Assembly: GCF_020176695.1 (NCBI RefSeq)
Contig: NZ_JAIWIA010000011.1
Span: 1 to 62,341 of the forward strand
Direction: 5' to 3'
Origin: Massilia sp. MS-15
GTDB taxonomy: Bacteria > Pseudomonadota > Gammaproteobacteria > Burkholderiales > Burkholderiaceae_D
DNA: 62,341 bases
Shown: positions 26,539 to 33,938 of the stretch, piece by piece
How the letters are laid out: each line of letters starts with the position of its first letter
How positions within the stretch are numbered: position 1 is the first letter of the stretch
The notes under the pieces: generated by a model
What the model was told of the DNA's origin: nothing
Database searches by the model: none
What the model saw: the letters and a program-made list of their open reading frames with translations, nothing else
Translations under genes and position numbers: made by a program

Positions 26539-27087
26539 ATGGCAGTCACAACCCGGAGCCTGACCGGCACCACCCACAAGCTCGACGCCTGGTTCGTCGG
26601 CAAACTCATCCTGATTTTCTTCCGCATCATGCTGGGCGCCTGGATGATCGTCAGCGGCGCCAGCCACCTGCTGTCGGTGTTCGGCTATCCGCCCATCTTT
26701 CCCCAGCCGCTGGGCAACATGCACCCGTCGAACGTGATGCTGGTGTCGCTGCTCGAGGTCGGCCTGTTCGACCTCGTCAAGACCGTCGAACTGGTGGTCG
26801 GCCTGTGCCTCGTGTTCAACGTGTTCGTGCCGCTCGCGCTGGCCGTGGCGCTGCCGGTGTCGTACATGGTGTTCCACAACTCGATCGCCCTGAACTTCCG
26901 CTACGAGCGCATCTTCAGCACCTACATGGCCGTATGGTGCCTGTACATGAACATCATCCTGCTGCTGGCGCACATCCGCTACTACCTGCCGATGCTCAGG
27001 ATGCGCGCCCCGATGGGCAGGCTGGAGGACCTGAAGGGCCTGGCCACCATCTTCCAGGACCCGGACCGCCCGCAGGGCGGCCGCTGA
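26539..27087 (+). CDS. DoxX-like integral membrane protein, second copy
   Basis: A 182-residue four-helix membrane protein (helices near 20-42, 70-92, 93-112 and 128-148). IFFRIMLGAWMIVSGASHLLS and DLVKTVELVVGLCLVFNVFVPLALAVALPVSYMVFHN recall the DoxX pattern seen at 22434, though the two proteins are not close copies. GGAGACAAGC precedes the ATG. It is 38 bases before the MFS transporter gene. Function is unknown; DoxX-type proteins elsewhere assist quinone-linked or thiol chemistry, which cannot be shown here. Confidence 0.75.
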   Translation: MAVTTRSLTGTTHKLDAWFVGKLILIFFRIMLGAWMIVSGASHLLSVFGYPPIFPQPLGNMHPSNVMLVSLLEVGLFDLVKTVELVVGLCLVFNVFVPLALAVALPVSYMVFHNSIALNFRYERIFSTYMAVWCLYMNIILLLAHIRYYLPMLRMRAPMGRLEDLKGLATIFQDPDRPQGGR

Positions 27088-27125
27088 ACCCTTCGCCATT
27101 CGATCAACTCATTCGCGGAACCAAC

Positions 27126-28520
27126 ATGGCAGACCATATCAACCAGGCCGAGATGGCCAAGAGCCGCCGGCGCGCCGTCATTGCCAGCTACCTGGGCACG
27201 ACGCTCGAATACTACGACTTCCTCCTGTACGGCGTTGCCGCCGCGCTGGTCTTCCCGCACATCTTCTTCGTCAGCATGAACCCGGCGCTGGCCACCATGT
27301 CGGCCTTCGCCACGCTGGCCGCAGGCTACTTCGCGCGGCCGCTGGGCGCGGTGGTGTTCGGCCACTATGGCGACCGCCTGGGACGCAAGAAGATCCTGAT
27401 GATCACCCTGATGATGATGGGCGGCGCCAGCGTCCTGATCGGCCTGCTGCCGAGCTACCAGCAGATCGGTATCCTGGCGCCGGTGCTGCTGGTGGTGCTG
27501 CGCCTGATCCAGGGCTTCGCCATCGGCGGCGAATGGGGCGGCGCCACCCTGATGTCGATGGAGCACGCCAAGCCGCGCGGCCGGGGCCTGGCGGTCTCGA
27601 TCGTCGCCTCGGGCGGTCCCAGCGGCGCACTGCTCGGCACCATGGTCATGATGCTGTTCTCCAAGCTGCCGAACGAAGACTTCCTCGCCTGGGGCTGGCG
27701 TATTCCCTTCCTGCTCAGCGCGCTGCTGCTGGTGCTGGGCATCCTGATCCGCCGCAAGGTCGACGAGACCCCGGAATTCGAGGAAGCGCGCAGGAAGCGC
27801 CTGGCCTCCGGCAAAAAGGTCAGCGTGCTGCCGGTGGTGACGGTGTTCCGCCACAACCGCGCCCAGGTGCTGTCGGGCGTGATCGGCGGCCTGGCGCCGC
27901 TCGCTTTCGCCACCTTCGCCGCGGCCTTCCTGCTCAACTACGCGGTCACGGTGGGACATAGCCGCACCGATGCGCTGCTGGCGATGACGGTGGCGAACTT
28001 CCTGCACATCTTCACCATGCCCTGTTTCGGCGCGCTGTCCGACCGTTTCGGCCGCCGTCCGCTGCTGCTGACGGGCGCCTTCCTGGGCGTGGTGCTGATC
28101 TGGCCGATCTTCCTGCTGGTGAACGCGGGCAGCCTGGGCGCGCTGACCCTGGCGCTGATCCTGGCGCTGCCGCTGATCCAGGCCATGCTGGGCGGCCCGG
28201 TGAACACCTGGATGGGCGAGAAGTTCGCCGCCGACGTGCGCTACAGCGGCATCGCGGTGACCTTCCAGATCGCCTCGACCCTGGGTTCTGGCCTGTCGCC
28301 GATGATCGCCTCGGCCCTGCTGGCCATGGGCGGCGGCAGCGATCCGGTGCTGGTGGCCTGCTTCTTCGGCGGCGTGAGCGTAGTCAGCGCCATCGCCTAC
28401 TACTTCAGCGCCGAGCGCTTCGACCAGGAGCTGCCGGTGTACACCGCCGGCACCGATGAGGCGCGCGATGCCGAGCGCAAGCTGGCGGCGATCGACGGCG
28501 GCAAGCTCGGGGCGCGCTGA
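27126..28520 (+). CDS. MFS transporter, metabolite:H+ symporter (MHS) type
   Basis: A 464-residue major facilitator with 12 predicted helices. ASYLGTTLEYYDFLLYGVAAALVFP at the N-terminus, GHYGDRLGRKKIL in loop 2-3 and GFAIGGEWGGATLMSMEHA in helices 4-5 are the hallmarks of the MHS subfamily, which imports organic acids such as shikimate, citrate or aromatic carboxylates with protons. It is the last gene before a terminator and probably imports the pathway substrate or an aromatic acid intermediate (inference from the island). Confidence 0.9.
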   Translation: MADHINQAEMAKSRRRAVIASYLGTTLEYYDFLLYGVAAALVFPHIFFVSMNPALATMSAFATLAAGYFARPLGAVVFGHYGDRLGRKKILMITLMMMGGASVLIGLLPSYQQIGILAPVLLVVLRLIQGFAIGGEWGGATLMSMEHAKPRGRGLAVSIVASGGPSGALLGTMVMMLFSKLPNEDFLAWGWRIPFLLSALLLVLGILIRRKVDETPEFEEARRKRLASGKKVSVLPVVTVFRHNRAQVLSGVIGGLAPLAFATFAAAFLLNYAVTVGHSRTDALLAMTVANFLHIFTMPCFGALSDRFGRRPLLLTGAFLGVVLIWPIFLLVNAGSLGALTLALILALPLIQAMLGGPVNTWMGEKFAADVRYSGIAVTFQIASTLGSGLSPMIASALLAMGGGSDPVLVACFFGGVSVVSAIAYYFSAERFDQELPVYTAGTDEARDAERKLAAIDGGKLGAR

Positions 28521-28551
28521 GCGGCAGGAATCCGCACCGTCATCGACGCAA

Positions 28552-28578
28552 CGCCCGCTGCCTGCAGCGGGCGATTTT
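28552..28578 (+). terminator. Rho-independent terminator after the MFS gene
   Basis: A perfect 9-bp stem (CGCCCGCTG at 28552-28560, CAGCGGGCG at 28565-28573) with a 4-base loop is followed by ATTTT. It ends the porin-to-transporter operon 31 bases after its last stop codon. Confidence 0.85.
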
Positions 28579-28758
28579 CATGGCGCCGTCGGCGTGGGCG
28601 GCTGGCGCGCAGGCGGTGGACCGGGCCGGCGCTGCGCGGCGTCCACCACTGCGATCGTGTTCCCGGCTGCCGCTGGTGGGGGTGCCGGCGCCGGACTGCG
28701 CCCACGCGGTCACGCGGCCGGTGCAAGCCGTGCCGCATCTGATCATCGGGGTATTGAC

Positions 28759-28820
28759 CGCGTGGGCGGCGCCACTGTCGCGTCGAATATGGCGCCCCGG
28801 TGGAGCCGCCCACCCTACCG
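28759..28820. repeat. Dispersed intergenic palindrome (CGCGTGGGC ... GCCCACCCTAC family)
   Basis: The left arm CGCGTGGGCGGC (28759-28770) pairs with GCCGCCCAC (28805-28813), followed by CCTACCG. The same outer arms, with AGG/CCT replacing CGGC/GCCG, bound the element at 51709-51738. The arrangement suggests a REP-like family; internal bases differ between copies. Confidence 0.6.
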
Positions 28821-28868
28821 CTTGTTGACGGAGCCCTGCGAATTTCGTCCGAACGGCCGGGCCGGGCC

Positions 28869-28893
28869 AAAAAAAAGCCGGGCATGACCCGGC
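28869..28893 (-). terminator. Rho-independent terminator for the minus-strand reductase operon
   Basis: Read on the minus strand, GCCGGG (complement of 28888-28893), a 5-base loop and CCCGGC (28877-28882) are followed by eight T residues (A-run at 28869-28876). It lies just past the reductase stop, ending the 32798-28915 operon. Confidence 0.9.
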
Positions 28894-28914
28894 GTAAAGG
28901 AGGAAGAAGGAGAA

Positions 28915-29907
28915 TTACAGGTCGAGCACCAGCCGCTCGCACCTGGCGCGCGAGCAGCACACCATCATCGATTTGTTGGAGGCGCGCTGGGCTGCCGTGA
29001 GGACTTCGTCGCGGTGCTCGACCTCGCCCTCCAGTACCGCCACTTCGCAGCAGCCGCAGATACCCGCCTCGCAGGACGAATCGACGGCGATGCCGTTTTC
29101 GTTCAGCACCTGCAGGATGGTGGCGCCGGACGGCACGCGCAGCTCGACCCCGCTCCTGGCCAGCTGCACCACGAAGCCGTCGCCGCCGGTGGCCACCGGC
29201 GCGCTGGCGCCGAAGCGCTCCAGGTGCACGGTTTCCGGCGCGCGTCCGGCGGCGGCGGCCTCGTAGGCGGCCAGCATCGGCGCCGGGCCGCAGCAGTAGA
29301 AATGGGTGCTGGCCGGCGCCGCCGCCACGATGGCACCCATGTCCAGTACGGACTGCGCCTCCTCGTCCACGTGCAGGTGCACGCGCTCGCCGAAGCGCGC
29401 CAGCTCGGGCAGGAAGGCGAGGTCGGCGCGGGTGCGGCTGGCGTACCACAGCGTGAACGGCGCGCCGAGCGCGGCCAGGCGCCCGGCCATGCACAGGATC
29501 GGCGTGATGCCGATCCCGCCCGCGAACAGCACGCTGTGCGGCGCGTCTTCCTTCAGCGGGAACAGGTTGCGCGGCTGCGACAGCGTGAGTTCGGCGCCCA
29601 CCCGCAGTGTCTCGTGCATGTAGCGCGAGCCGCCACGGCTGTTCGGGTCGCGTTTCACGCCCACCAGGTAGCGTCCCGGTGCCGGATCCGCTTCGATCAG
29701 CGAATACGAGCGCGTGATGCCGTTGGCCAGGTGCACGTCGACGTGGGCGCCGGGCGTGGTGGCCGGCAGCGGCGCCCCGGCCGGATCAACGAACTCGAAC
29801 AGCTGGATGTCGCGGGTCACGTAGCGCACCGACTGCAGGCGCACCCGCAGCCGGTCCTGCGCCGCTGCCGGCGTGGCGGCGGCCGGCATGGGGAAAGGCG
29901 CGTTCAT
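28915..29907 (-). CDS. Phthalate-dioxygenase-type reductase (FMN, NAD and 2Fe-2S)
   Basis: A 330-residue iron-sulfur flavoprotein in the order FMN domain (RSYSLIEAD), NAD domain (FAGGIGITPILCM and YCCGPAPML) and C-terminal plant-type 2Fe-2S domain (SCEAGICGCCEV with C-x4-C-x2-C and a fourth Cys near MMVCC). This order defines the phthalate/vanillate oxygenase reductases, which pass electrons from NADH to a Rieske oxygenase. Its only visible partner is the oxygenase at 14283. It is the last gene of its operon, three bases past the FAH gene stop. Confidence 0.9.
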   Translation of the reverse strand: MNAPFPMPAAATPAAAQDRLRVRLQSVRYVTRDIQLFEFVDPAGAPLPATTPGAHVDVHLANGITRSYSLIEADPAPGRYLVGVKRDPNSRGGSRYMHETLRVGAELTLSQPRNLFPLKEDAPHSVLFAGGIGITPILCMAGRLAALGAPFTLWYASRTRADLAFLPELARFGERVHLHVDEEAQSVLDMGAIVAAAPASTHFYCCGPAPMLAAYEAAAAGRAPETVHLERFGASAPVATGGDGFVVQLARSGVELRVPSGATILQVLNENGIAVDSSCEAGICGCCEVAVLEGEVEHRDEVLTAAQRASNKSMMVCCSRARCERLVLDL

Positions 29908-29910
29908 GGC

Positions 29911-30774
29911 CTACTCCCCGGCGGCGCGGACCGCGACCCGCATCGCGCCGATGCCGTCGATGGCGCAGTCCATCACGTCGCCAGGCAGCACCTGGCCGAC
30001 GCCGGCGCAGGTGCCGCTCATGATGATGTCGCCCGGGTACAGCGTGTAGTAGCTCGAAGCCCAGGCAATCTGCTCGGCCAGGCCGATCAGCATCTCCGCG
30101 GTGTTCGCCTTCTGGCGCAGCACGCCATTGACCTGCAGTTCGATGTCGAGCTGCTCGGCGTCGCCCGCTTCGTCGGCGGTGACCATCCACGGGCCCAGCA
30201 CCGCGTAGCTGTCGACCGACTTGCGCAGCGAGCGGTCTTCCGGCCCGCGCACCGTCATGTCGAGCGCGATCGCGTAGCCGGCCACGCAGGACAGCGCATC
30301 GTCGACGGAGACATTGGCGACGGTCTTGCCGATCACCACGCCGAGCTCCATCTCGTGGTGCGACAGCCGCTGCGGAAAGCGCAGGGCCACGCCCTCGGAT
30401 GGCCCGACCAGCGCGCTGGCGGCCTTCAGGAACAGGCCCTGCTCGCGCACTGCGCCCTTGTAGCGGTCGGTGAAGGTGGCCTGGTCGGCATTCGCCTCGG
30501 CCACGTGGTCGGCATAGTTGACCGGCACGCCGATGATCTTGCCCGGGTTGGCCACCGGGCTCAGGAAGCGCGCTTCCTCGACCGGAATTGACGCCGCATC
30601 TGGCAGCAGCGCCGCGATCGCGGCGCGCACCCCGTCCAGGTGGGCGACCAGCAGGTCGCCCGGGGCGGCCGGATAGCGCGCCGCGGGCAGGGCTTCGAGG
30701 GCGGCGCTGACGTCGAATACGCGGCCGTCGATGACGGCGCCGAGCTGTTGTTGGTTGTACCAGCAGATCTTCAT
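29911..30774 (-). CDS. FAH-family hydrolase or isomerase
   Basis: A 287-residue FAH-superfamily protein with an N-terminal about 70-residue segment (MKICWYNQQQLGAVIDG) before the catalytic domain. IIGVPVNYADHVAE, LSHHEMELGVVIGK with the metal-binding Glu pair, ALDMTVR and PGDIIMSGTCAGVG are diagnostic. Members hydrolyse or isomerise acylpyruvates and ring-fission dienoates. It follows the gentisate-dioxygenase-like cupin by 23 bases, so it probably acts on that enzyme's product; no exact substrate can be assigned. Confidence 0.86.
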   Translation of the reverse strand: MKICWYNQQQLGAVIDGRVFDVSAALEALPAARYPAAPGDLLVAHLDGVRAAIAALLPDAASIPVEEARFLSPVANPGKIIGVPVNYADHVAEANADQATFTDRYKGAVREQGLFLKAASALVGPSEGVALRFPQRLSHHEMELGVVIGKTVANVSVDDALSCVAGYAIALDMTVRGPEDRSLRKSVDSYAVLGPWMVTADEAGDAEQLDIELQVNGVLRQKANTAEMLIGLAEQIAWASSYYTLYPGDIIMSGTCAGVGQVLPGDVMDCAIDGIGAMRVAVRAAGE

Positions 30775-30797
30775 GGGATGTCCTTCAGTGGGTCGGG

Positions 30798-31805
30798 TCA
30801 GGCGGCGGGCCTGGTTTCCTCGGTCAGCAGGCCGAGGCGGCGCAGCACGTCGGCGTCGGACACGATGAACAGGCGGGCGTCGCTGCTTGCGTGGTGCGCG
30901 GCCCAGTTGTGCTGCGGGATGGTGAAGGTGTCGCGCGGGCCCCAGGCAATGGTGTGCTCGCCGATGCGGGTCTCGCCCTGGCCCTCGACCACGGTGCATA
31001 CCAGGTTGGCGCTGGTGCGCCGCGGCAGGGTCGGGGCGCCGGCATCGAGCTGCAGCATGCAGGTGTCGAGCATCGGCATGGCGCCGGCGCCGTCCAGCGG
31101 ATTCACATAGCGCACCCGGCGCGCGCCATCGGGCGAGCGCGGGGCGTGGGCCAGGGCGCGCACCGCGTCCGCATACGGATAGCGGAACACGGGCGAGTGC
31201 GCGCGCCGGCCGGGGATGGTCTCGGGGACGATGTTGGCCGAGGCAAACGCGGTATCCGGCATGGTGGCCGGCGCGTCCACGACCGGGCCGGGCTGGAACA
31301 CGACGCTGCCGAGGTGGGCGTGCAGCGGCACGTCGAGCACGTCGAGCCAGACCACCGGCTCCGCGCCGTCGTGGCGGTGCTCGTGCCAGCACATGCCCGG
31401 AGTCAGCACGAGGTCGCCGAATTCCATCGGACATTCCTTGCCGTCGACCAGGGTCACGGCGCCTGAGCCTTCGAGCAGGAAGCGCAGCGCGTTCATCGTA
31501 TGGCGGTGCGGGCGCGCGGTCTCGCCGGGCAGCAGGCATTGCAGGGCCGAGAGCACGCTGCCGCAGGTGAATTCGTCCGCCAGCGTCGCCGCGTGCGGGC
31601 TCCACATCTGCAGCACGCGGCGCTGTACCGCGGCCGGCGAGGTCTCCTGGAACGCCAGCTCGACCAGCGGGCGCGTCTCGCTCCAGCGCCAGATGTAGGG
31701 CGCCGCAGGCGGTGGCGGCGGCTTGTGCGCGTTCGGGCTGGCCCACAGCGGCGCCAGGCGCGCGGCGTGCCAGCGGGCATAGACGTCTTGGTTGGACTCG
31801 CTCAT
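30798..31805 (-). CDS. Gentisate-1,2-dioxygenase-like bicupin ring-cleavage enzyme
   Basis: A 335-residue bicupin related to, but clearly divergent from, the enzyme at 7607. The N-terminal cupin has HRHTMNALRFLLEGSGAVTLVDG (His near 100 and 102) and MCWHEHRHDG near 138-145, so the iron site looks complete. The N-terminal region has a Pro run, and FRYPYADAVRAL replaces the FNYPYER of gentisate dioxygenase. Relatives include salicylate and 1-hydroxy-2-naphthoate dioxygenases, which cleave single-hydroxyl acids, so the substrate may not be gentisate. It lies between the decarboxylase-like and FAH genes. Confidence 0.82.
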   Translation of the reverse strand: MSESNQDVYARWHAARLAPLWASPNAHKPPPPPAAPYIWRWSETRPLVELAFQETSPAAVQRRVLQMWSPHAATLADEFTCGSVLSALQCLLPGETARPHRHTMNALRFLLEGSGAVTLVDGKECPMEFGDLVLTPGMCWHEHRHDGAEPVVWLDVLDVPLHAHLGSVVFQPGPVVDAPATMPDTAFASANIVPETIPGRRAHSPVFRYPYADAVRALAHAPRSPDGARRVRYVNPLDGAGAMPMLDTCMLQLDAGAPTLPRRTSANLVCTVVEGQGETRIGEHTIAWGPRDTFTIPQHNWAAHHASSDARLFIVSDADVLRRLGLLTEETRPAA

Positions 31806-31814
31806 GGCAGGCCT

Positions 31815-32798
31815 TTACAGTTTGAAGGATTCGAAGGTGCCCGGGTGGAACAGGTCTTCCGGCTGCACGCGGCGCGCGGACAAGCCCTGGCGGTGGTGGT
31901 GGTCGAAGAACTTGTCCAGCACATGGCGGTTCTCCTCGACGCCGTACGACCAGAAATCTTCGCCCATCAGATCGCGCGCTTCCTTCAGGCGTTCCTCGGC
32001 GAAGGGCAGGGTGATCTTGGTGGCCGAGGTCTCGCCCAGGTGCTCCAGCGCGGCTTGCTTGGACTGGTTGAAGGCCTTGAACACGGCGCCCGGCAGCCAG
32101 GGATGCTGCTGCGCCAGGCTGCGGCGCACGCCCAGGATGTGCATGATCGGGAAGATGCGGGTGCGGCGGAAGTAATCCTTGGCCGCTTCCACCGGATCGG
32201 GGAACAGCCAGCCGATGTTTGGCGTGCCGGCCGGGACGTCGGGCGCGCGCGGCGCGACATAGGCGTCGATCTCGCCCTTGGCCAGCAGGCTGGAGATGGT
32301 CTCGCCTTCGGGCGCGTCGACCAGGCGCACGTCCGGCGGCAGCGCCAGCTTGATCTTTTCCGGGCGGCCCGCGTGCGAGATGCCGCCGCGCACCCAGGTT
32401 ACGTCCTCCGGCGCGACGCCGTAGTCGTCCTGCAGGATCGAGCGTACCCAGACGTTGGCGGTGAGCTGGTATTCCGGCAGGCCGATGCGGCAGCCGCGCA
32501 GGTCTTCGGGACGCTTGATGCGGTCGGTGCGCACGTAGATCGCGGTATGGCGGAAGGCGCGCGACAGGAAGACCGGTACCCCGACATAGGGCAGGGTGCC
32601 GGCGGCGGCTTTCACGGTGGAACTCGACAGCGACAGCTCGCAGATGTCGAACTCCTCGGCGCGGAAGGCGCGGAAGAAGATTTCCTCCGGCGAGAGCGTC
32701 ATGAAGACCGGGTCCACGCCGTCGATCTGGACGGCGCCATCGATCAGGGGACGGCAACGGTCGTAATTCCCGATGGCCACGGAGAGCTGCAGTTTGGA
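31815..32798 (-). CDS. 4,5-dihydroxyphthalate decarboxylase-like protein (periplasmic-binding fold)
   Basis: A 327-residue protein whose start MSKLQLSVAIGNYDRCRPLIDGAVQIDGVD and internal FDICELSLSS, GLPEYQLTANVWVRSILQDDYGV and RTRIFPIMHILGVRR resemble Pht5-type 4,5-dihydroxyphthalate decarboxylases, which share the type 2 periplasmic-binding fold. No signal peptide is present, which favours a cytoplasmic enzyme over an ABC-transporter binding protein. It would remove a carboxylate from an ortho-hydroxylated aromatic acid. It is the first gene of a four-gene minus-strand operon and is divergent from the TetR gene. Confidence 0.82.
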   Translation of the reverse strand, partial: SKLQLSVAIGNYDRCRPLIDGAVQIDGVDPVFMTLSPEEIFFRAFRAEEFDICELSLSSSTVKAAAGTLPYVGVPVFLSRAFRHTAIYVRTDRIKRPEDLRGCRIGLPEYQLTANVWVRSILQDDYGVAPEDVTWVRGGISHAGRPEKIKLALPPDVRLVDAPEGETISSLLAKGEIDAYVAPRAPDVPAGTPNIGWLFPDPVEAAKDYFRRTRIFPIMHILGVRRSLAQQHPWLPGAVFKAFNQSKQAALEHLGETSATKITLPFAEERLKEARDLMGEDFWSYGVEENRHVLDKFFDHHHRQGLSARRVQPEDLFHPGTFESFKL

Positions 32799-33083
32799 CA
32801 TATGTTTCCTTGACGTGTGAGGCGGGCGCGGCGGCGGACGGACCATGCCAGGGCGCGCTGCGGGGATGGGGCTATTTTTTGCGATCGCAGGGGAGGGAGC
32901 AACGCGAAAAGCCTCATTTCAGCTATGCGTGCGCAGCATATCTACACGGCGAAACACACTTTTGCGCATAGCTGCAGGCTGCCGTGCCCGGTTCCTCGCC
33001 CGTGGCGGCGGTGCGCGTACGGGTGGCAATCCCGCAATGCCGCGTGTTACCATTTTTGTTCCCTTGCAAACCATCCCCCGCCC
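32799..33083. promoter_or_regulatory. Divergent regulatory region with paired inverted repeats
   Basis: A perfect 10-bp inverted repeat pairs CAGCTATGCG (32920-32929) with CGCATAGCTG (32965-32974). The left arm also belongs to a compact dyad TATGC-N7-GCATA (32924-32940), the size of a TetR operator, and TGCGCA occurs in both arms (32930-32935 and 32963-32968). A separate palindrome GCGATCGC lies at 32881-32888. These are good candidates for binding by the adjacent TetR protein. No ORF in the gap is supported. Confidence 0.55.
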
Positions 33084-33770
33084 ATGTCCATGATCGACCG
33101 CCCCCGCCGTTCCGGAGAACACCGCACCAGCGCCGCCTCGCGCGAGCGCATCCTCGATGCCGCGTTCGAGGTGATCCGCGACGAGGGTTACAGCGGCGCG
33201 ACCATGGCCAAGGTGGCCAAGAAAGCGGAGCTGCCGGTGGGCAGCGTGTACTGGCACTTCGAGAACAAGGACCTGCTGCTGGCCGCCCTGATCGAGACCA
33301 GCTACGCGCGCTGGCACAGCCAGGTCGCAAGCTCGCTGCAGCCGCTGGAGGGCGAAGGCTTCGGCGAGCACATCGCGCGCCTGTTCGGCACCGTCGATGC
33401 GGCGCGCCAGTACGACGCGGCCGACTTCTGGCGCCTGGGGGTGATCCTGAGCGTGGAGAAATCGGTGCGCGAGCAGGTGGCGCGCGAGCGCTTCCTGCAC
33501 ATCCGCCAGCTGCAGCGGGCCGAATTCGCCGCCTGGTGGAGCAAGACCCTGCCAGGCGAGGTGCTGGCGGCCGACCCCGGCCTGCCGGACCGCCTGAGCG
33601 GCTTCACCCTGGCGCTGCAGGACGGGAACGCGATCGCCGGCGCCTCGGGCGAAGCGATCCAGGCCTTCCGCCCGATGCTGGCGTCCAGCCTGCTGCACCT
33701 GGTGCAGGAGGCCACGGCCGGACTGGCCGCAGCCCCGGCACGCAAGCGCAAGGCCGCCGCCAGGGCCTGA
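33084..33770 (+). CDS. TetR-family transcriptional regulator
   Basis: A 228-residue TetR regulator. The N-terminal HTH region runs SRERILDAAFEVIRDEGYSGATMAKVAKKAELPVGSVYWHFENKDLL (about 19-66), with the usual GSVYWHF recognition-helix signature; the C-terminal ligand domain is unclassified. ATGs at 33084 and 33090 are both possible; neither has a strong ribosome site. It is divergent from the decarboxylase operon and upstream of the meta-cleavage hydrolase operon, so it may repress both and be relieved by a pathway intermediate (inference). Confidence 0.9.
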   Translation: MSMIDRPRRSGEHRTSAASRERILDAAFEVIRDEGYSGATMAKVAKKAELPVGSVYWHFENKDLLLAALIETSYARWHSQVASSLQPLEGEGFGEHIARLFGTVDAARQYDAADFWRLGVILSVEKSVREQVARERFLHIRQLQRAEFAAWWSKTLPGEVLAADPGLPDRLSGFTLALQDGNAIAGASGEAIQAFRPMLASSLLHLVQEATAGLAAAPARKRKAAARA

Positions 33771-33825
33771 ACCACCCCCTCCCGCGCATCGTCCGCGCCG
33801 TGTCGCCGCACGCAAAAATAAAATA

Positions 33826-33855
33826 TTGATTCTAGAACGAGTATTCAGCTAATAT
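33826..33855 (+). promoter_or_regulatory. Promoter with TTCTAGAA palindrome upstream of the hydrolase gene
   Basis: TTGATT (33826-33831) and TAATAT (33850-33855) are 18 bases apart. TTCTAGAA (33830-33837) overlaps the -35 and is followed by CG-N3-ATTCA, exactly as at 13166-13182. The shared string TTCTAGAACG-N3-ATTCA in two catabolic promoters is unlikely by chance and suggests a common regulator. Confidence 0.6.
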
Positions 33856-33938
33856 GTCTCGACCACCCCGGCGCCGGTCCGTTCGGCGACCCGGCGCGCG
33901 GGGCAGGCAACCGAATCTGAAGCTCAATGGAGGAAGAC

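Larger units (their letters stand above)
28521..28914. other. 394-base gap between convergent operons: two terminators and a palindromic repeat
   Basis: The gap holds a plus-strand terminator (28552-28578), an imperfect palindromic element (28759-28820) and a minus-strand terminator (28869-28893). Short ORFs in the gap lack ribosome sites and show no family resemblance. CGTGGGCGGC occurs at 28593-28602 as well as in the palindromic element, so part of the gap may be repeat debris. Confidence 0.6.

Noticed and set aside
28599..28814. CRISPR-like repeats from recurring GTGGGCGGC strings
   Set aside because: Spacing is irregular, orientation varies and the units are too few and too short; they fit a palindromic repeat.
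29911..32757. A 948-residue minus-strand frame through the decarboxylase, cupin and FAH genes
   Set aside because: Only its last 287 residues (from 30774) correspond to a real protein, the FAH hydrolase. Upstream it is an out-of-frame reading of the two neighbouring genes, so a fusion was not called.
31815..32798. ABC-transporter (NMT1/THI5-like) solute-binding protein
   Set aside because: The fold is shared, but there is no signal peptide or permease gene, and motifs such as RTRIFPIMHILGVRR favour the decarboxylase group. The alternative is not fully excluded.
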